64,000 nucleotides of DNA, from assembly GCA_044228795.1 (NCBI GenBank), contig JBGAUE010000007.1:98011-162010 (forward strand), read 5' to 3'. Made by a program: the position numbers and the translations under genes. Each line of letters begins with the position of its first letter. The stretch's first letter is position 1. Positions 7,990-16,446 of this stretch are shown here, in pieces. The DNA is from M0108 sp044228795. Lineage in GTDB: Bacteria > Pseudomonadota > Gammaproteobacteria > Chromatiales > Chromatiaceae. The notes under the pieces are model-generated. The model was not told where the DNA came from, ran no database searches, and worked only from the letters and a program-made list of their open reading frames with translations.

Positions 7990-9095
7990 CGCGGGCGTCC
8001 CTCGCCACCGGCGGCGAGATAGCCGGTTGACTGCATCTCCACCAGCCGGCTCGTCAGGCGTTCATGGGCAAATTCATGCAGCTCGCCTGAATACAGTTCC
8101 TCCAATGGCACCGCAGCGCTGAGAATCAGCTTGACGCGGCGATCGTAGAGTTCATCCACCAGGTGCAGGAAGCGCCGGGCTGCCGCGTCCTGACGAGCGG
8201 TAAGGCGGGGTACCCCGGACAGCAGAACGGTGTGAAACTCCCGGGCAATCTCAATGTAATCCGCGGCCGCGCGGGGTCCTCCGCACAGGACCTCGAAATC
8301 GAACCAGGCCAGATCCGGCCCCAGCCGGCGCGCGGGGATGTCGCGGCCATTGACGTGCAGCACCGCTGGCCCGTCCTGATGCCCACCCGCCAGGTGCGCG
8401 AAGGTAGCGGCGAGGTGGGCCTCGGCGTCACCCGCGGCGGCATGGTGATAGACGCCGTCCTCCCGCAGGGTTTGCAGGCGGTAATCAACCCCCCCATCCA
8501 GCTCGAACACCTCGGTGTGTTGCTTGAGGAGGGCAATGGCGGGGAGAAAGAGCGGGCGTTGCAGGCCGTTGAGATAGAGGCGGTCTGGCGGTGTGTTAGA
8601 GGTGGTGACCAGGGTCACGCCGCGACGGAAGAAGGCGCGCAGCAGGCCATGCAGCAGGGTCGCGTCGGCAATGTCGGTAACCACGAACTCATCCAGACAC
8701 AGCACCCGCAGGTCCTGGCAGCGCCGCTCCGCGACCAATTCCAGCGGGTCTGGCTGGCGCGGCAGGCCTGCCATCTCATCATGCAGATCGCGCATCAGGT
8801 GATGAAAATGGAGCCGCTGCTTACCCGGCAGGGGCAAGGCCTCGGCGAACCAGTCCATGAGAAAGGTCTTGCCACGCCCGACGCCCCCCCAGAGATACAG
8901 GCCCCGCACCGGCGGCTCGGACGGTGGTTTGAAGCGCGACCGGATCCGACCCGCCAATCCCGTACTGGACGGACCCCGGATGGGTGTTTGTTCCAGGGTA
9001 ACCTGTAAGGCAGCGAGCCGGCGCGCGGCCTCGGCCTGGACGGGATCGTAGGCGGTGAAACCGGTTGCCGGATCAAGGAAAGGGGCGAGGTTCAT
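7986..9095 (-). CDS. zapE: Cell division protein ZapE (AFG1-like ATPase)
   Basis: A 369-residue P-loop ATPase of the AFG1/ZapE family. The Walker A motif GGVGRGKT is at 70-77 in the family context GLYLWGGVGRGKTFLMD, followed by LHFHHLMRDLH, the Walker B LCLDEFVVTDI, TSNTPPDRLY and the C-terminal LVDELYDRRVKLI. In E. coli ZapE interacts with FtsZ and is needed for division under stress; the mitochondrial relative helps remove unassembled respiratory subunits. Length is normal. It converges on ampD with a 4-base overlap. Confidence 0.92.
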   Translation of the reverse strand: MNLAPFLDPATGFTAYDPVQAEAARRLAALQVTLEQTPIRGPSSTGLAGRIRSRFKPPSEPPVRGLYLWGGVGRGKTFLMDWFAEALPLPGKQRLHFHHLMRDLHDEMAGLPRQPDPLELVAERRCQDLRVLCLDEFVVTDIADATLLHGLLRAFFRRGVTLVTTSNTPPDRLYLNGLQRPLFLPAIALLKQHTEVFELDGGVDYRLQTLREDGVYHHAAAGDAEAHLAATFAHLAGGHQDGPAVLHVNGRDIPARRLGPDLAWFDFEVLCGGPRAAADYIEIAREFHTVLLSGVPRLTARQDAAARRFLHLVDELYDRRVKLILSAAVPLEELYSGELHEFAHERLTSRLVEMQSTGYLAAGGEGRPR

Positions 9096-9256
9096 GGTGC
9101 GGGAAAGATAGCAGAGCCGCCGTTCCTTGGCGCGGGGCCAACGCAGGAATTGGCGCTTTTCATGACCTGGTCACCTCGAATTCTCCGCCCTTGGCGCGGA
9201 TAATGCGCGCATCGCCCCATTTCCGGGGTGACAGTCCATCACGCGGGAGTAAGAGC

Positions 9257-9883
9257 ATGAGCGACGCACTCAACTACCTGGTCAAGGTCCGCCCCGAGGC
9301 CATGACCAGCTATTTCACCTTTCTCAAGAAGGCCGGAGACCACCTGGATGTCCGCACGCGCGACCTCATTTCGGTCATCACCAAGGTCGCGGTCCAGACC
9401 GAGCCCGGCTTCAGACAATACCTGACGCGGGCCCTGCGCAACGGCGCCAGCCCCCACGAGATCATCGACGCCCTCCTCATGGCCTTCCCGGTGCTGGGCC
9501 TGGCCAAGATCGTCTGGGCTACGGACATCCTCCTGAAAATGGACCTACCCGAATTCCGTCCTGAAAATCTGGACGCCAAACCGGAATGGCACGACTTGGC
9601 CGCTGTCGCCGACCTGGCCGAGGGCGAGGTCTCCTTCGTCGAGGCCGATGGCCGTTTCCTCTACATCTATCGCGCCGGCGACGACTTCCGCGTCTATGAC
9701 TCCCGCTGCCCCCACCAGGAGACCAACATCCCCCACCTGGCCCTGGTGGACGGCCGCCTGACCTGTCCCAAACACCACTGGGCCTTCGACATCACCACCG
9801 GCGAATGCCTTGAAATCGGCAACCGGCCCCTGCGCCGCTTCGAACACAAGGTCGAGGGCGACCGGCTGATGGCCTACTGGTAA
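9257..9883 (+). CDS. Fusion of a CMD/AhpD-like domain and a Rieske [2Fe-2S] domain
   Basis: A 208-residue cytoplasmic protein. Residues about 1-100 resemble the all-helical carboxymuconolactone decarboxylase/AhpD fold (RDLISVITKVAVQ, then LRNGASPHEIIDALLMAFPV), but the CxxC redox motif of AhpD is absent. Residues about 115-208 form a Rieske ferredoxin domain with both cluster motifs: CPH near residue 155 and CPKHHW near 175, then FDITTGECL. The cluster therefore should be assembled, while the CMD part has no redox cysteines. The ATG at 9257 has GGGAG 7 bases upstream and is preferred over an upstream frame start at 9065. It stands alone. The partner and substrate are unknown. Confidence 0.8.
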   Translation: MSDALNYLVKVRPEAMTSYFTFLKKAGDHLDVRTRDLISVITKVAVQTEPGFRQYLTRALRNGASPHEIIDALLMAFPVLGLAKIVWATDILLKMDLPEFRPENLDAKPEWHDLAAVADLAEGEVSFVEADGRFLYIYRAGDDFRVYDSRCPHQETNIPHLALVDGRLTCPKHHWAFDITTGECLEIGNRPLRRFEHKVEGDRLMAYW

Positions 9884-9993
9884 GCACATTCTCGTTCACA
9901 CCCTAACAGGATGGTCAAGGGAATGGCTATCCTGCCAGGGCGCGATGGAGCCAAGGCAGCCCCGTACAGAATAATTATTAGAAGGAAATAACC

Positions 9994-10038
9994 ATGGCCA
10001 AACCGCCCCTGGAAAAGGTAACGCTACCTGCCACATAG
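9994..10038 (+). CDS. Possible 14-residue leader or gene remnant
   Basis: ATG at 9994 with an AAGGAAA ribosome site 6 bases upstream opens a frame of only 14 codons (MAKPPLEKVTLPAT) ending at TAG 11 bases before the DUF3465 gene. The good ribosome site suggests either a real short leader or the surviving start of a longer gene cut off by what now follows. Its composition is GC-rich, unlike the AT-rich DNA just downstream, so it may mark the left edge of the inserted island. Confidence 0.25.
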   Translation: MAKPPLEKVTLPAT

Positions 10039-10049
10039 ATAACTGACTT

Positions 10050-10484
10050 ATGAAAATACTCACTTTCCTAGTAGTTGCTGCGGCTCTGATATATTTTTTT
10101 ATTCAGCAACAAGGCATCTCTCTACCAAACCTTTCCCCAACGAGTCAGAGTTCAGACAGTACTCTCCAAACCGCATACAACAACAGACAAAGTAATCTTC
10201 AAGTTCAGGGGCACGGTGTTGTATCGAAGATTTTAGTGGATGACCTTGACGGATCAAGGCACCAAAGATTTATTTTAAAACTCGGCACGGGTCAGAACCT
10301 GCTGATAGCTCATAACATCGATCTAGCTCAAAGGGTAATCGAATTAAATATAGGGGATACAGTCGAGTTCAATGGCGAATATGAGTGGAATCCAAAAGGT
10401 GGCGTCATCCATTGGACGCACCTTGATCCAAATAATCGTCATATTGGTGGTTGGTTAAAGCACGGCGGTAGAACATACCAGTAA
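10050..10484 (+). CDS. Membrane-anchored DUF3465 protein
   Basis: A 144-residue protein with an N-terminal membrane anchor or uncleaved signal (KILTFLVVAAALIYFF), a low-complexity linker rich in Ser, Gln and Asn, and a C-terminal DUF3465 domain from about residue 50. The domain pattern is DGSRHQRFILKLGTGQNLLI, AHNIDLAQR, GDTVEFNGEYEWNPKGGVIHW and a final GWLKHGGRTYQ. It looks like an OB-type beta barrel outside the membrane; function unknown. Base composition is clearly more AT-rich than the flanking genes. Its stop codon sits just at the start of an attC-like site, the typical arrangement for an integron gene cassette. Confidence 0.8.
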   Translation: MKILTFLVVAAALIYFFIQQQGISLPNLSPTSQSSDSTLQTAYNNRQSNLQVQGHGVVSKILVDDLDGSRHQRFILKLGTGQNLLIAHNIDLAQRVIELNIGDTVEFNGEYEWNPKGGVIHWTHLDPNNRHIGGWLKHGGRTYQ

Positions 10485-10591
10485 CATTGTAACCATCGGC
10501 TCCAAGCAACCCAATGCCGCGACGTGGCTTCCATGATGAATATTAAGCTCAGTGCAACGCGGAATTGGGTCACCTCGGCCAAGCGTTAGAC
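10481..10591 (+). repeat. attC-like integron recombination site A
   Basis: The site ends with a canonical GTTRRRY core (GTTAGAC, 10585-10591). Upstream a foldable region contains complementary 13-base arms at 10509-10521 and 10558-10570 with one mismatch, and TAAC near its left end (10491-10494, or 10482-10485 where it includes the stop of the DUF3465 gene). About 100 bases is within the known size range of attC sites. The left box is not a perfect RYYYAAC, so this is a probable rather than certain attC. The segment from here to site B (10704) has no convincing gene. Confidence 0.5.
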
Positions 10592-10703
10592 GGCAAGTTC
10601 ATGGGTAACTTTTATCATGATTTGATTATTTCGAAGTGCGAAACTTTGCCTTTGTAAGTAATCTGCTTAGAAATTGAAAGTGACAGACATAGCTTGGTAT
10701 CGA

Positions 10704-10764
10704 ATAACTCCTCATTCCACCGGTATGCGCGAAAAGATGCGCAGGCCGGTGAATTCAAACTAGC
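10704..10764 (+). repeat. attC-like site B (degenerate)
   Basis: A compact imperfect palindrome: ATAAC at the left, ATTCCACCGG, inner GCGC (10727-10730) and GCGC (10739-10742), then GCCGGTGAATTCAAAC. CACCGG (10718-10723) pairs with CCGGTG (10746-10751). Both arms are almost identical to attC-like site D 10.8 kb away, which strongly suggests a shared family of recombination sites. The right core box (expected GTTRRRY) is damaged: TAGC follows AAAC directly. Confidence 0.5.
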
Positions 10765-10847
10765 ATGTATAATTCGTCGATTTTGATAAGCAAATTTATT
10801 ACAAAATAGATACGGCATCTTTCACCTAAGAAGGTTTAGGTAAAAAC

Positions 10848-12164
10848 ATGGCAACAAAACAGGAAACTAAAGATTTACCGTACTTTATAGATTCGTGTGA
10901 TGCCGACCTATCGATGACTAGTCGTTTGGCATTGTATTCAAATAATAATACTGGCCTTGCCGTGATTTTTGTTGAAGAGGATAGTTTCTTTAGCTTGCTT
11001 GGTGCTGAAGACAGCAGGATGGGAGCTAAAAAATATTTCGAGTGGGTGGATTTCATCCACCCTGAAGACAGTGATCTGCTTTCGTATCCCTTCTTATCGC
11101 AAGAAAAATCAGAACAAATAACCTTCAATCTCAGAATTTTAAAAGAAGATAAATCCGTTGTTATTGCGTGGGTAGAGCTGGAAAAAATCTCTTTTAGCAG
11201 CACCGATAAAATTATCACATTTAATGCAAAAATATATGATGCAAAGGGCTTGTTTGGTCAAAGCGTGCTAGAGAGTAAGTTTAGCATCAATTTTTCGTCG
11301 TTGCTTCGCTACTCACTCGATTTTTTATATTTTAAAAATTTGCATCATATCTTCACTGCCAGCAGTCAAACCATGGCAAATATTACTGGGTTCTCATCTG
11401 GAGATGAGCATATCGGTCTAACTGATTATGATATTTTTCCAAAAGAGCATGCAGATATCTATTATCGTCTGGAAAATGAGATCCTCCAAGGAAAAAAGGC
11501 TTCTATTGTATCCATTGAGCCTTTTTATGATGAAAATGGTAACGAGGGTTGGGTAGATACTCGTAAATATCCCATAAAAGACGAGAGCGCAAAGATTGTC
11601 GGGCTTTTTGGCATCTCTAGAGACATTACTCAGGAATTATTAACGAAAAGAAAACTTGAAGAAACTCAGGAACAATTAAATAAACTGGCAAATCAAGATA
11701 GCTTGACGTTATTATTCACTCGTCGGCATGGATATGATTTATGTCAGCAAGCAATTGCGCAGGCTACCCGTTATGAAACACCGTTATCATTGATTATGTT
11801 TGACGTTGATCATTTCAAAAAATTTAATGATATCTATGGTCATGATTGTGGTGATAAGGTCCTGGTTTATATTGCCGAGACGATACGTAAAATTATTAGG
11901 GAGACAGATATTGCGTTTCGTTATGGAGGTGAAGAGTTTGTTATCTGTACTCCACATACAGCATTGAGCGATGCTCATAATGTCATGGTACGTATAAATA
12001 GCATTCTCAACTTCTTATCATCGCCTTGTACAGGTTCTCCGGTAACGGTAAGCAGTGGCATTGCCGAACTGGTAGAGGGTGAATCGTTAGATGGGCTACT
12101 CAATCGGGCAGATTTATTAATGTATAAGGCGAAAGAAGCAGGACGAAATTGCATTAAATATTAA
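10848..12164 (+). CDS. PAS-GGDEF diguanylate cyclase
   Basis: A 438-residue cytoplasmic protein that should make cyclic di-GMP. Residues about 30-150 look like a diverged PAS-type sensor; about 160-265 form a recognisable PAS/PAC domain (HHIFTASSQTMANITGF, then the PAC end VGLFGISRDITQE); a short coiled coil (KRKLEETQEQLNKLANQD) leads into the GGDEF domain. The active-site loop is RYGGEEF and an allosteric product-binding I-site RETD sits exactly 5 residues upstream, so the enzyme should be active and feedback-inhibited. The metal Asp lies in MFDVDHFKKFND. There are no membrane segments. The DNA is very AT-rich compared with the rest of the window, and attC-like sites lie on both sides, so it was probably acquired by transfer. 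Confidence 0.93.
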   Translation: MATKQETKDLPYFIDSCDADLSMTSRLALYSNNNTGLAVIFVEEDSFFSLLGAEDSRMGAKKYFEWVDFIHPEDSDLLSYPFLSQEKSEQITFNLRILKEDKSVVIAWVELEKISFSSTDKIITFNAKIYDAKGLFGQSVLESKFSINFSSLLRYSLDFLYFKNLHHIFTASSQTMANITGFSSGDEHIGLTDYDIFPKEHADIYYRLENEILQGKKASIVSIEPFYDENGNEGWVDTRKYPIKDESAKIVGLFGISRDITQELLTKRKLEETQEQLNKLANQDSLTLLFTRRHGYDLCQQAIAQATRYETPLSLIMFDVDHFKKFNDIYGHDCGDKVLVYIAETIRKIIRETDIAFRYGGEEFVICTPHTALSDAHNVMVRINSILNFLSSPCTGSPVTVSSGIAELVEGESLDGLLNRADLLMYKAKEAGRNCIKY

Positions 12165-12217
12165 AATCTGATAATCATATAAACTGAATGAATTTAGAAA
12201 ATAGGAAACAAAACACA

Positions 12218-12276
12218 TAACAAATCTATCCAGCGGGTGTGCTTTCCGCTTGCACCGTTAATGGTTACCGTTAGCT
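12218..12276 (+). repeat. attC-like site C (weak)
   Basis: Fifty-odd bases after the cyclase stop, a TAAC (12218-12221) begins a foldable stretch with CGGGTGTGC facing GCTTGCACCG and ends in CCGTTAGCT (12268-12276). The GTTAGCT is one base off the GTTRRRY consensus. Position and fold agree with a cassette boundary, but this is the weakest of the four sites. Confidence 0.35.
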
Positions 12277-12322
12277 AATGATATTAAATTCTCAGCTTCC
12301 TGACCGACAGAGGTCCTAATCT

Positions 12323-12509
12323 TTGATCGCAACCACCGCTACCACCCATCGCCGTCCCCTGAAAATCTGGCAATTGGTCAAACATACCTGGATGGCTGCC
12401 AAGCACCGCGATGCCGAGACGCTTGAAGCCGATGTCAGCGAGATTCTCGACAACGTCGGTTCACGCTATAACCTGGCATTTTAGTTTAAAGAACTATTTG
12501 TGAATGACT
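12323..12509 (+). mobile_element. 3' remnant of an insertion sequence (transposase C-terminus and right end)
   Basis: An open frame with no start, from 12323 to a TAG at 12482-12484, encodes about 53 residues including LKIWQLVKHTWMAAKHRD and ending in GSRYNLAF. The last 70 bases, with the non-coding tail, recur almost identically and inverted at the right end of the window (63926-64000). Differences include silent changes, so both copies were once functional coding sequence. Both copies stay identical through a terminal TA and diverge just after it, which fits an element that inserts at TA such as IS630 types; the family is inferred. The 5' part of this copy is missing. 12165-12598 otherwise holds only attC-like site C. 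Confidence 0.65.
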
Positions 12510-12598
12510 TAGATAATTTAATGAAAGGAACTACTAGCGGCACTCCTCTGAATTTAATTAAAGATCAGTCACAAGACCCATCCGCTTGCCACGCCTGC

Positions 12599-13981
<1,383 letters not shown>

Positions 13982-14055
13982 TTAGGTGTCCTCACAGGGG
14001 ATGCCATCGGTCGCCAGGGAGTTTAAACCCACCCCCACCGCCCATTCGATCGTTT

Positions 14056-14083
14056 TTGACCCGGCGGGGTATATCCGTATAAT
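14056..14083 (+). promoter_or_regulatory. Sigma-70 promoter of the rpsF operon
   Basis: TTGACC at 14056-14061 and a perfect TATAAT at 14078-14083 are separated by 16 bases, 80 bases before the rpsF start. This is the best sigma-70 promoter in the window and fits a strongly expressed ribosomal operon. Confidence 0.8.
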
Positions 14084-14090
14084 GGCCGAT

Positions 14091-14139
14091 CCTCCCGGCT
14101 TCGGGAGGTTACTCCTTGCCTCACTGTCCCATGCGAGGC
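14091..14139 (+). promoter_or_regulatory. rpsF leader RNA with two hairpins, possible S6:S18 binding element
   Basis: Starting about 8 bases after the -10 box, CCTCCCG pairs with CGGGAGG around a GCTT tetraloop (14091-14108). A second stem, GCCTC with GAGGC, spans 14118-14138. Many bacterial rpsF leaders bind the S6:S18 complex for feedback repression through a stem with an unpaired CCG; a short structured leader at this spot is compatible. The match to that consensus was not established by eye. Confidence 0.4.
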
Positions 14140-14162
14140 TGTTTAACCCGTAAGGAGACCAC

Positions 14163-14576
14163 ATGCGTCATTACGAAATCGTTTTCCTGGTGCACCCGAG
14201 CCAGAGCGAGCAGGTGCCCGCCATGGTGGAGCGCTATCGCGCCAGCATCGAAAAGTCCGGCGGCAAGATCCATCGCCACGAGGATTGGGGTCGCCGGCAA
14301 CTGGCCTATCCGATCAATAAGATCCATAAGGCCCACTACATTCTCATGAATGTCGAGTGCGACCAGCCCACCTTGGACGAACTGGAAAGCGCCTTCCGCT
14401 TCAACGACGCGGTGCTGCGCAACCTCATCCTCATCCGTGACGCGGCCGTTACCGAGCCCTCGCCTCTCGCCAAGTCCGAGGAGGAGCCCGCGGACGACTC
14501 GGGTGGCGAGCGCCGCCGCCGCTCCGAGCGTGTGGAGCGGATCGAGGAAATGGACGACGAAGACGAGCTTGAGTAA
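14163..14576 (+). CDS. rpsF: Ribosomal protein bS6
   Basis: A 137-residue S6 of the small ribosomal subunit that binds 16S rRNA together with S18. The conserved start MRHYEIVFLVHPSQSEQVP, the EDWGRRQLAYPINK segment and the AVLRNLILI strand identify it. The C-terminal tail after residue 105 is long, acidic and Arg-rich (SEEEPADDSGGERRRRSERV), as in E. coli S6, where Glu residues are added after translation. A strong ribosome site (AAGGAG) lies 6-11 bases upstream. It heads the rpsF-rpsR-DUF2232-rplI-dnaB-alr operon; priB, which lies here in enterobacteria, is absent. Confidence 0.97.
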   Translation: MRHYEIVFLVHPSQSEQVPAMVERYRASIEKSGGKIHRHEDWGRRQLAYPINKIHKAHYILMNVECDQPTLDELESAFRFNDAVLRNLILIRDAAVTEPSPLAKSEEEPADDSGGERRRRSERVERIEEMDDEDELE

Positions 14577-14585
14577 GAGGTTGCC

Positions 14586-14810
14586 ATGTCAAAATTTTTC
14601 CGCCGCAAGCGCTACTGCCGTTTTACCGCCGAGGGCATTGCCGAGATCGACTACAAGGATCTCAACCTTCTCAAGGCTTATGTCAGCGAGACAGGCAAGA
14701 TAGTGCCCAGCCGCATCACCGGCACCTCGGCCAAGTATCAACGCCAATTGGCCCTGGCCGTCAAGCGGGCGCGTTTCCTGGCCTTACTGCCTTATTCCGA
14801 CGGCCATTGA
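14586..14810 (+). CDS. rpsR: Ribosomal protein bS18
   Basis: A 74-residue S18, the partner of S6 on the platform of the 30S subunit. The sequence FFRRKRYCRFTAEGIAEIDY, then LLKAYVSETGKIVPSRITG and QRQLALAVKRARFLALLPY, is diagnostic. It begins 9 bases after the rpsF stop with AGAGG as a ribosome site. Length matches the family. Confidence 0.97.
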   Translation: MSKFFRRKRYCRFTAEGIAEIDYKDLNLLKAYVSETGKIVPSRITGTSAKYQRQLALAVKRARFLALLPYSDGH

Positions 14811-14886
14811 TCAGGCGTTGGTCCGCGCCATCCCGAACGATCCTTCCGGGTAGAGCGGTCCTGGGTCCGGCCATACGAGACTGTCC

Positions 14887-15798
14887 ATGCTAGGACTGGC
14901 ATCCTTCATCATGCGCGGCCGCTCCCAGGCCGCGCTGATGGCTGCTGTTTTCGCGGTGTTGTCACTGCTCTTCCCACTGACGGGAATGCTCAGTTCCGCG
15001 ACCCTGGCCCTGGCAACCTTGCGCCAGGGGCCTGGAGAGGGCTTGGTAGTGGGGTTTTTCGCCGGGCTGGCGACGGGTCTCTTCGCCTACGCGGCTATGG
15101 GCAGCCCAGTGCCCGCCGTCGGCTTCGCCCTAGCTCTCTGGCTGCCGGCCTGGGTTCTGGCGGTGGTGCTGCGCAACAGTCGCTCGCCAGCCCTGACCGT
15201 TAACGTGGCGGGCCTCATAGGTTTGGCCATTCTCGTCGGCCTGAAGGTGGGCGTGGCTGATCCCGCTGCCTACTGGGCCGAGATCATGGAGCCGGTGCGT
15301 CAGGGTCTGATCGAGGGCGGCATCCTCAAGGATGCCGAAAGCCAGGCCTTGATTCAGGAACTCGCCCGGTGGATGACGGCGGCCTTTGCCGCGACTTTTT
15401 ACTTTCAGGCCCTGCTAGCCCTTTTCCTGGGACGTTGGTGGCAGTCGTTGCTTTACAATCCCGGCGGGTTTGGCGAGGAGTTTCGCCACCTGCGCCTGGG
15501 TAAGGGGCTGGGTGCCCTGGGGCTAGTTCTGTTGGCCTTGCTGTTGGTGATGGGAGAAAACCAGTGGGCGGCGGATCTGCTCATCCTGATCACCCCCCTG
15601 TTTCTGCTCCAGGGATTGGCCTTGATCCACTGGTTGATCAAGGCGATGCAAGCCAGCCGGGGCTGGCTGATTGGCTTATATGCCCTGTTCCTGCTGGCTC
15701 TGCCCCACGCTCAGGTTTTGACCGCGGGCCTGGGTTTGGCGGATATTTGGGTTAACGTGCGCGCGAGGATCAGTCCGCGCAAGACCGAAAGGAACTGA
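14887..15798 (+). CDS. DUF2232 multi-pass membrane protein
   Basis: A 303-residue protein with about eight predicted membrane helices, for example AALMAAVFAVLSLLFPLTG near the start and GALGLVLLALLLVMG near residue 220. It fits the DUF2232 (YybS-like) family, which often lies between rpsR and rplI in proteobacteria other than enterics. Some relatives resemble substrate-binding subunits of ECF-type transporters, but the function is unknown. The conserved FYFQALLALFLGRWWQSLLYNPGGF segment near residues 175-200 is typical of the family. It sits 76 bases after rpsR in the same orientation. Confidence 0.8.
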   Translation: MLGLASFIMRGRSQAALMAAVFAVLSLLFPLTGMLSSATLALATLRQGPGEGLVVGFFAGLATGLFAYAAMGSPVPAVGFALALWLPAWVLAVVLRNSRSPALTVNVAGLIGLAILVGLKVGVADPAAYWAEIMEPVRQGLIEGGILKDAESQALIQELARWMTAAFAATFYFQALLALFLGRWWQSLLYNPGGFGEEFRHLRLGKGLGALGLVLLALLLVMGENQWAADLLILITPLFLLQGLALIHWLIKAMQASRGWLIGLYALFLLALPHAQVLTAGLGLADIWVNVRARISPRKTERN

Positions 15799-15894
15799 AA
15801 ACGGCTGCCCAGGGGCGGCCTCGACATCCAGCGTGGACCGCACCACCTCATCATGTGGTCCGCCGCTACTGCAACTCTTACTGGGGGTACCCAA

Positions 15895-16344
15895 GTGGAA
15901 GTCATCCTGATGAAAAAGGTCGCCAATCTTGGCAACCTCGGCGAAAAGGTGGACATTCGCGCCGGTTACGGCCGCAATTTCCTGATACCGAAGGGTTATG
16001 CCGTGCCCGCCACGGCGGATAACCTCAAGCGCTTCGAGGAGCGTCGCTCCGAGCTCGAACAACTCGCCGCCGAGGCCTACGCCATTGCCGACGAACGCCG
16101 GGAAGAGCTCCATGGCCGCTCAGTGACCATAGCCCGCAAGGCCGGCGACGAGGGTCGGCTGTTTGGCTCCGTCGGCACCGGTGATATCGCCGAAGCAGTG
16201 CTGGCCCTGGGCTTCAAACTCCACAAACAGGAAGTGCGGCTGCCCGCCGGCTCCTTCCGGGCTACTGGCCATTACGAGGTCATCGTCCATCTCCATCCCG
16301 AGATTGACGCCACCCTCAAAATCGAGATCGTCCCCGCGAGCTAG
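15895..16344 (+). CDS. rplI: Ribosomal protein bL9
   Basis: A 149-residue L9 of the large subunit. The GTG at 15895 is chosen because the family starts MEVILLEKVANLGNLG; here MEVILMKKVANLGNLGEKV follows, then AGYGRNFLIPKGYAVPAT. The N-terminal 23S-binding domain, the long central helix and the C-terminal domain (SVGTGDIAEAVLALGFKLHK) are all present. An upstream in-frame ATG (15853) would add a non-conserved leader. The ribosome site is weak (GGGGG 7 bases upstream). Confidence 0.96.
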   Translation: MEVILMKKVANLGNLGEKVDIRAGYGRNFLIPKGYAVPATADNLKRFEERRSELEQLAAEAYAIADERREELHGRSVTIARKAGDEGRLFGSVGTGDIAEAVLALGFKLHKQEVRLPAGSFRATGHYEVIVHLHPEIDATLKIEIVPAS

Positions 16345-16351
16345 TCGCGCA

Positions 16352-16386
16352 ACCCCAGCCTGGGCGAGTTTTGCCCAGGTTGGGGT
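16352..16386 (+). terminator. Strong hairpin between rplI and dnaB
   Basis: A 14-base stem (16352-16365 with 16373-16386, one G-U pair) around a 7-base loop begins 8 bases after the rplI stop. No T-run follows, so it is more likely an attenuator, an RNA-processing site or a 3'-end stabiliser than a strong intrinsic terminator. It could lower dnaB expression relative to the ribosomal genes. Confidence 0.55.
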
Positions 16387-16446
16387 CAGATCCAAGACCA
16401 CCCCCTCGCGGCGCCCTCCCCGGTTGCGCCCGATCTTGAGCATTGC

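Noticed and set aside
10615..10818. Reverse 67-codon frame between attC-like sites A and B
   Set aside because: It crosses the attC-like site B and has no ribosome site or recognisable motif; probably not a gene.
9994..12509. Idea that the 14-codon start at 9994 and the transposase end at 12323 are the two halves of one IS split by the cassette island
   Set aside because: Attractive layout, but no terminal inverted repeat matching the right end was seen near 9900-9990 and the short peptide cannot be assigned.
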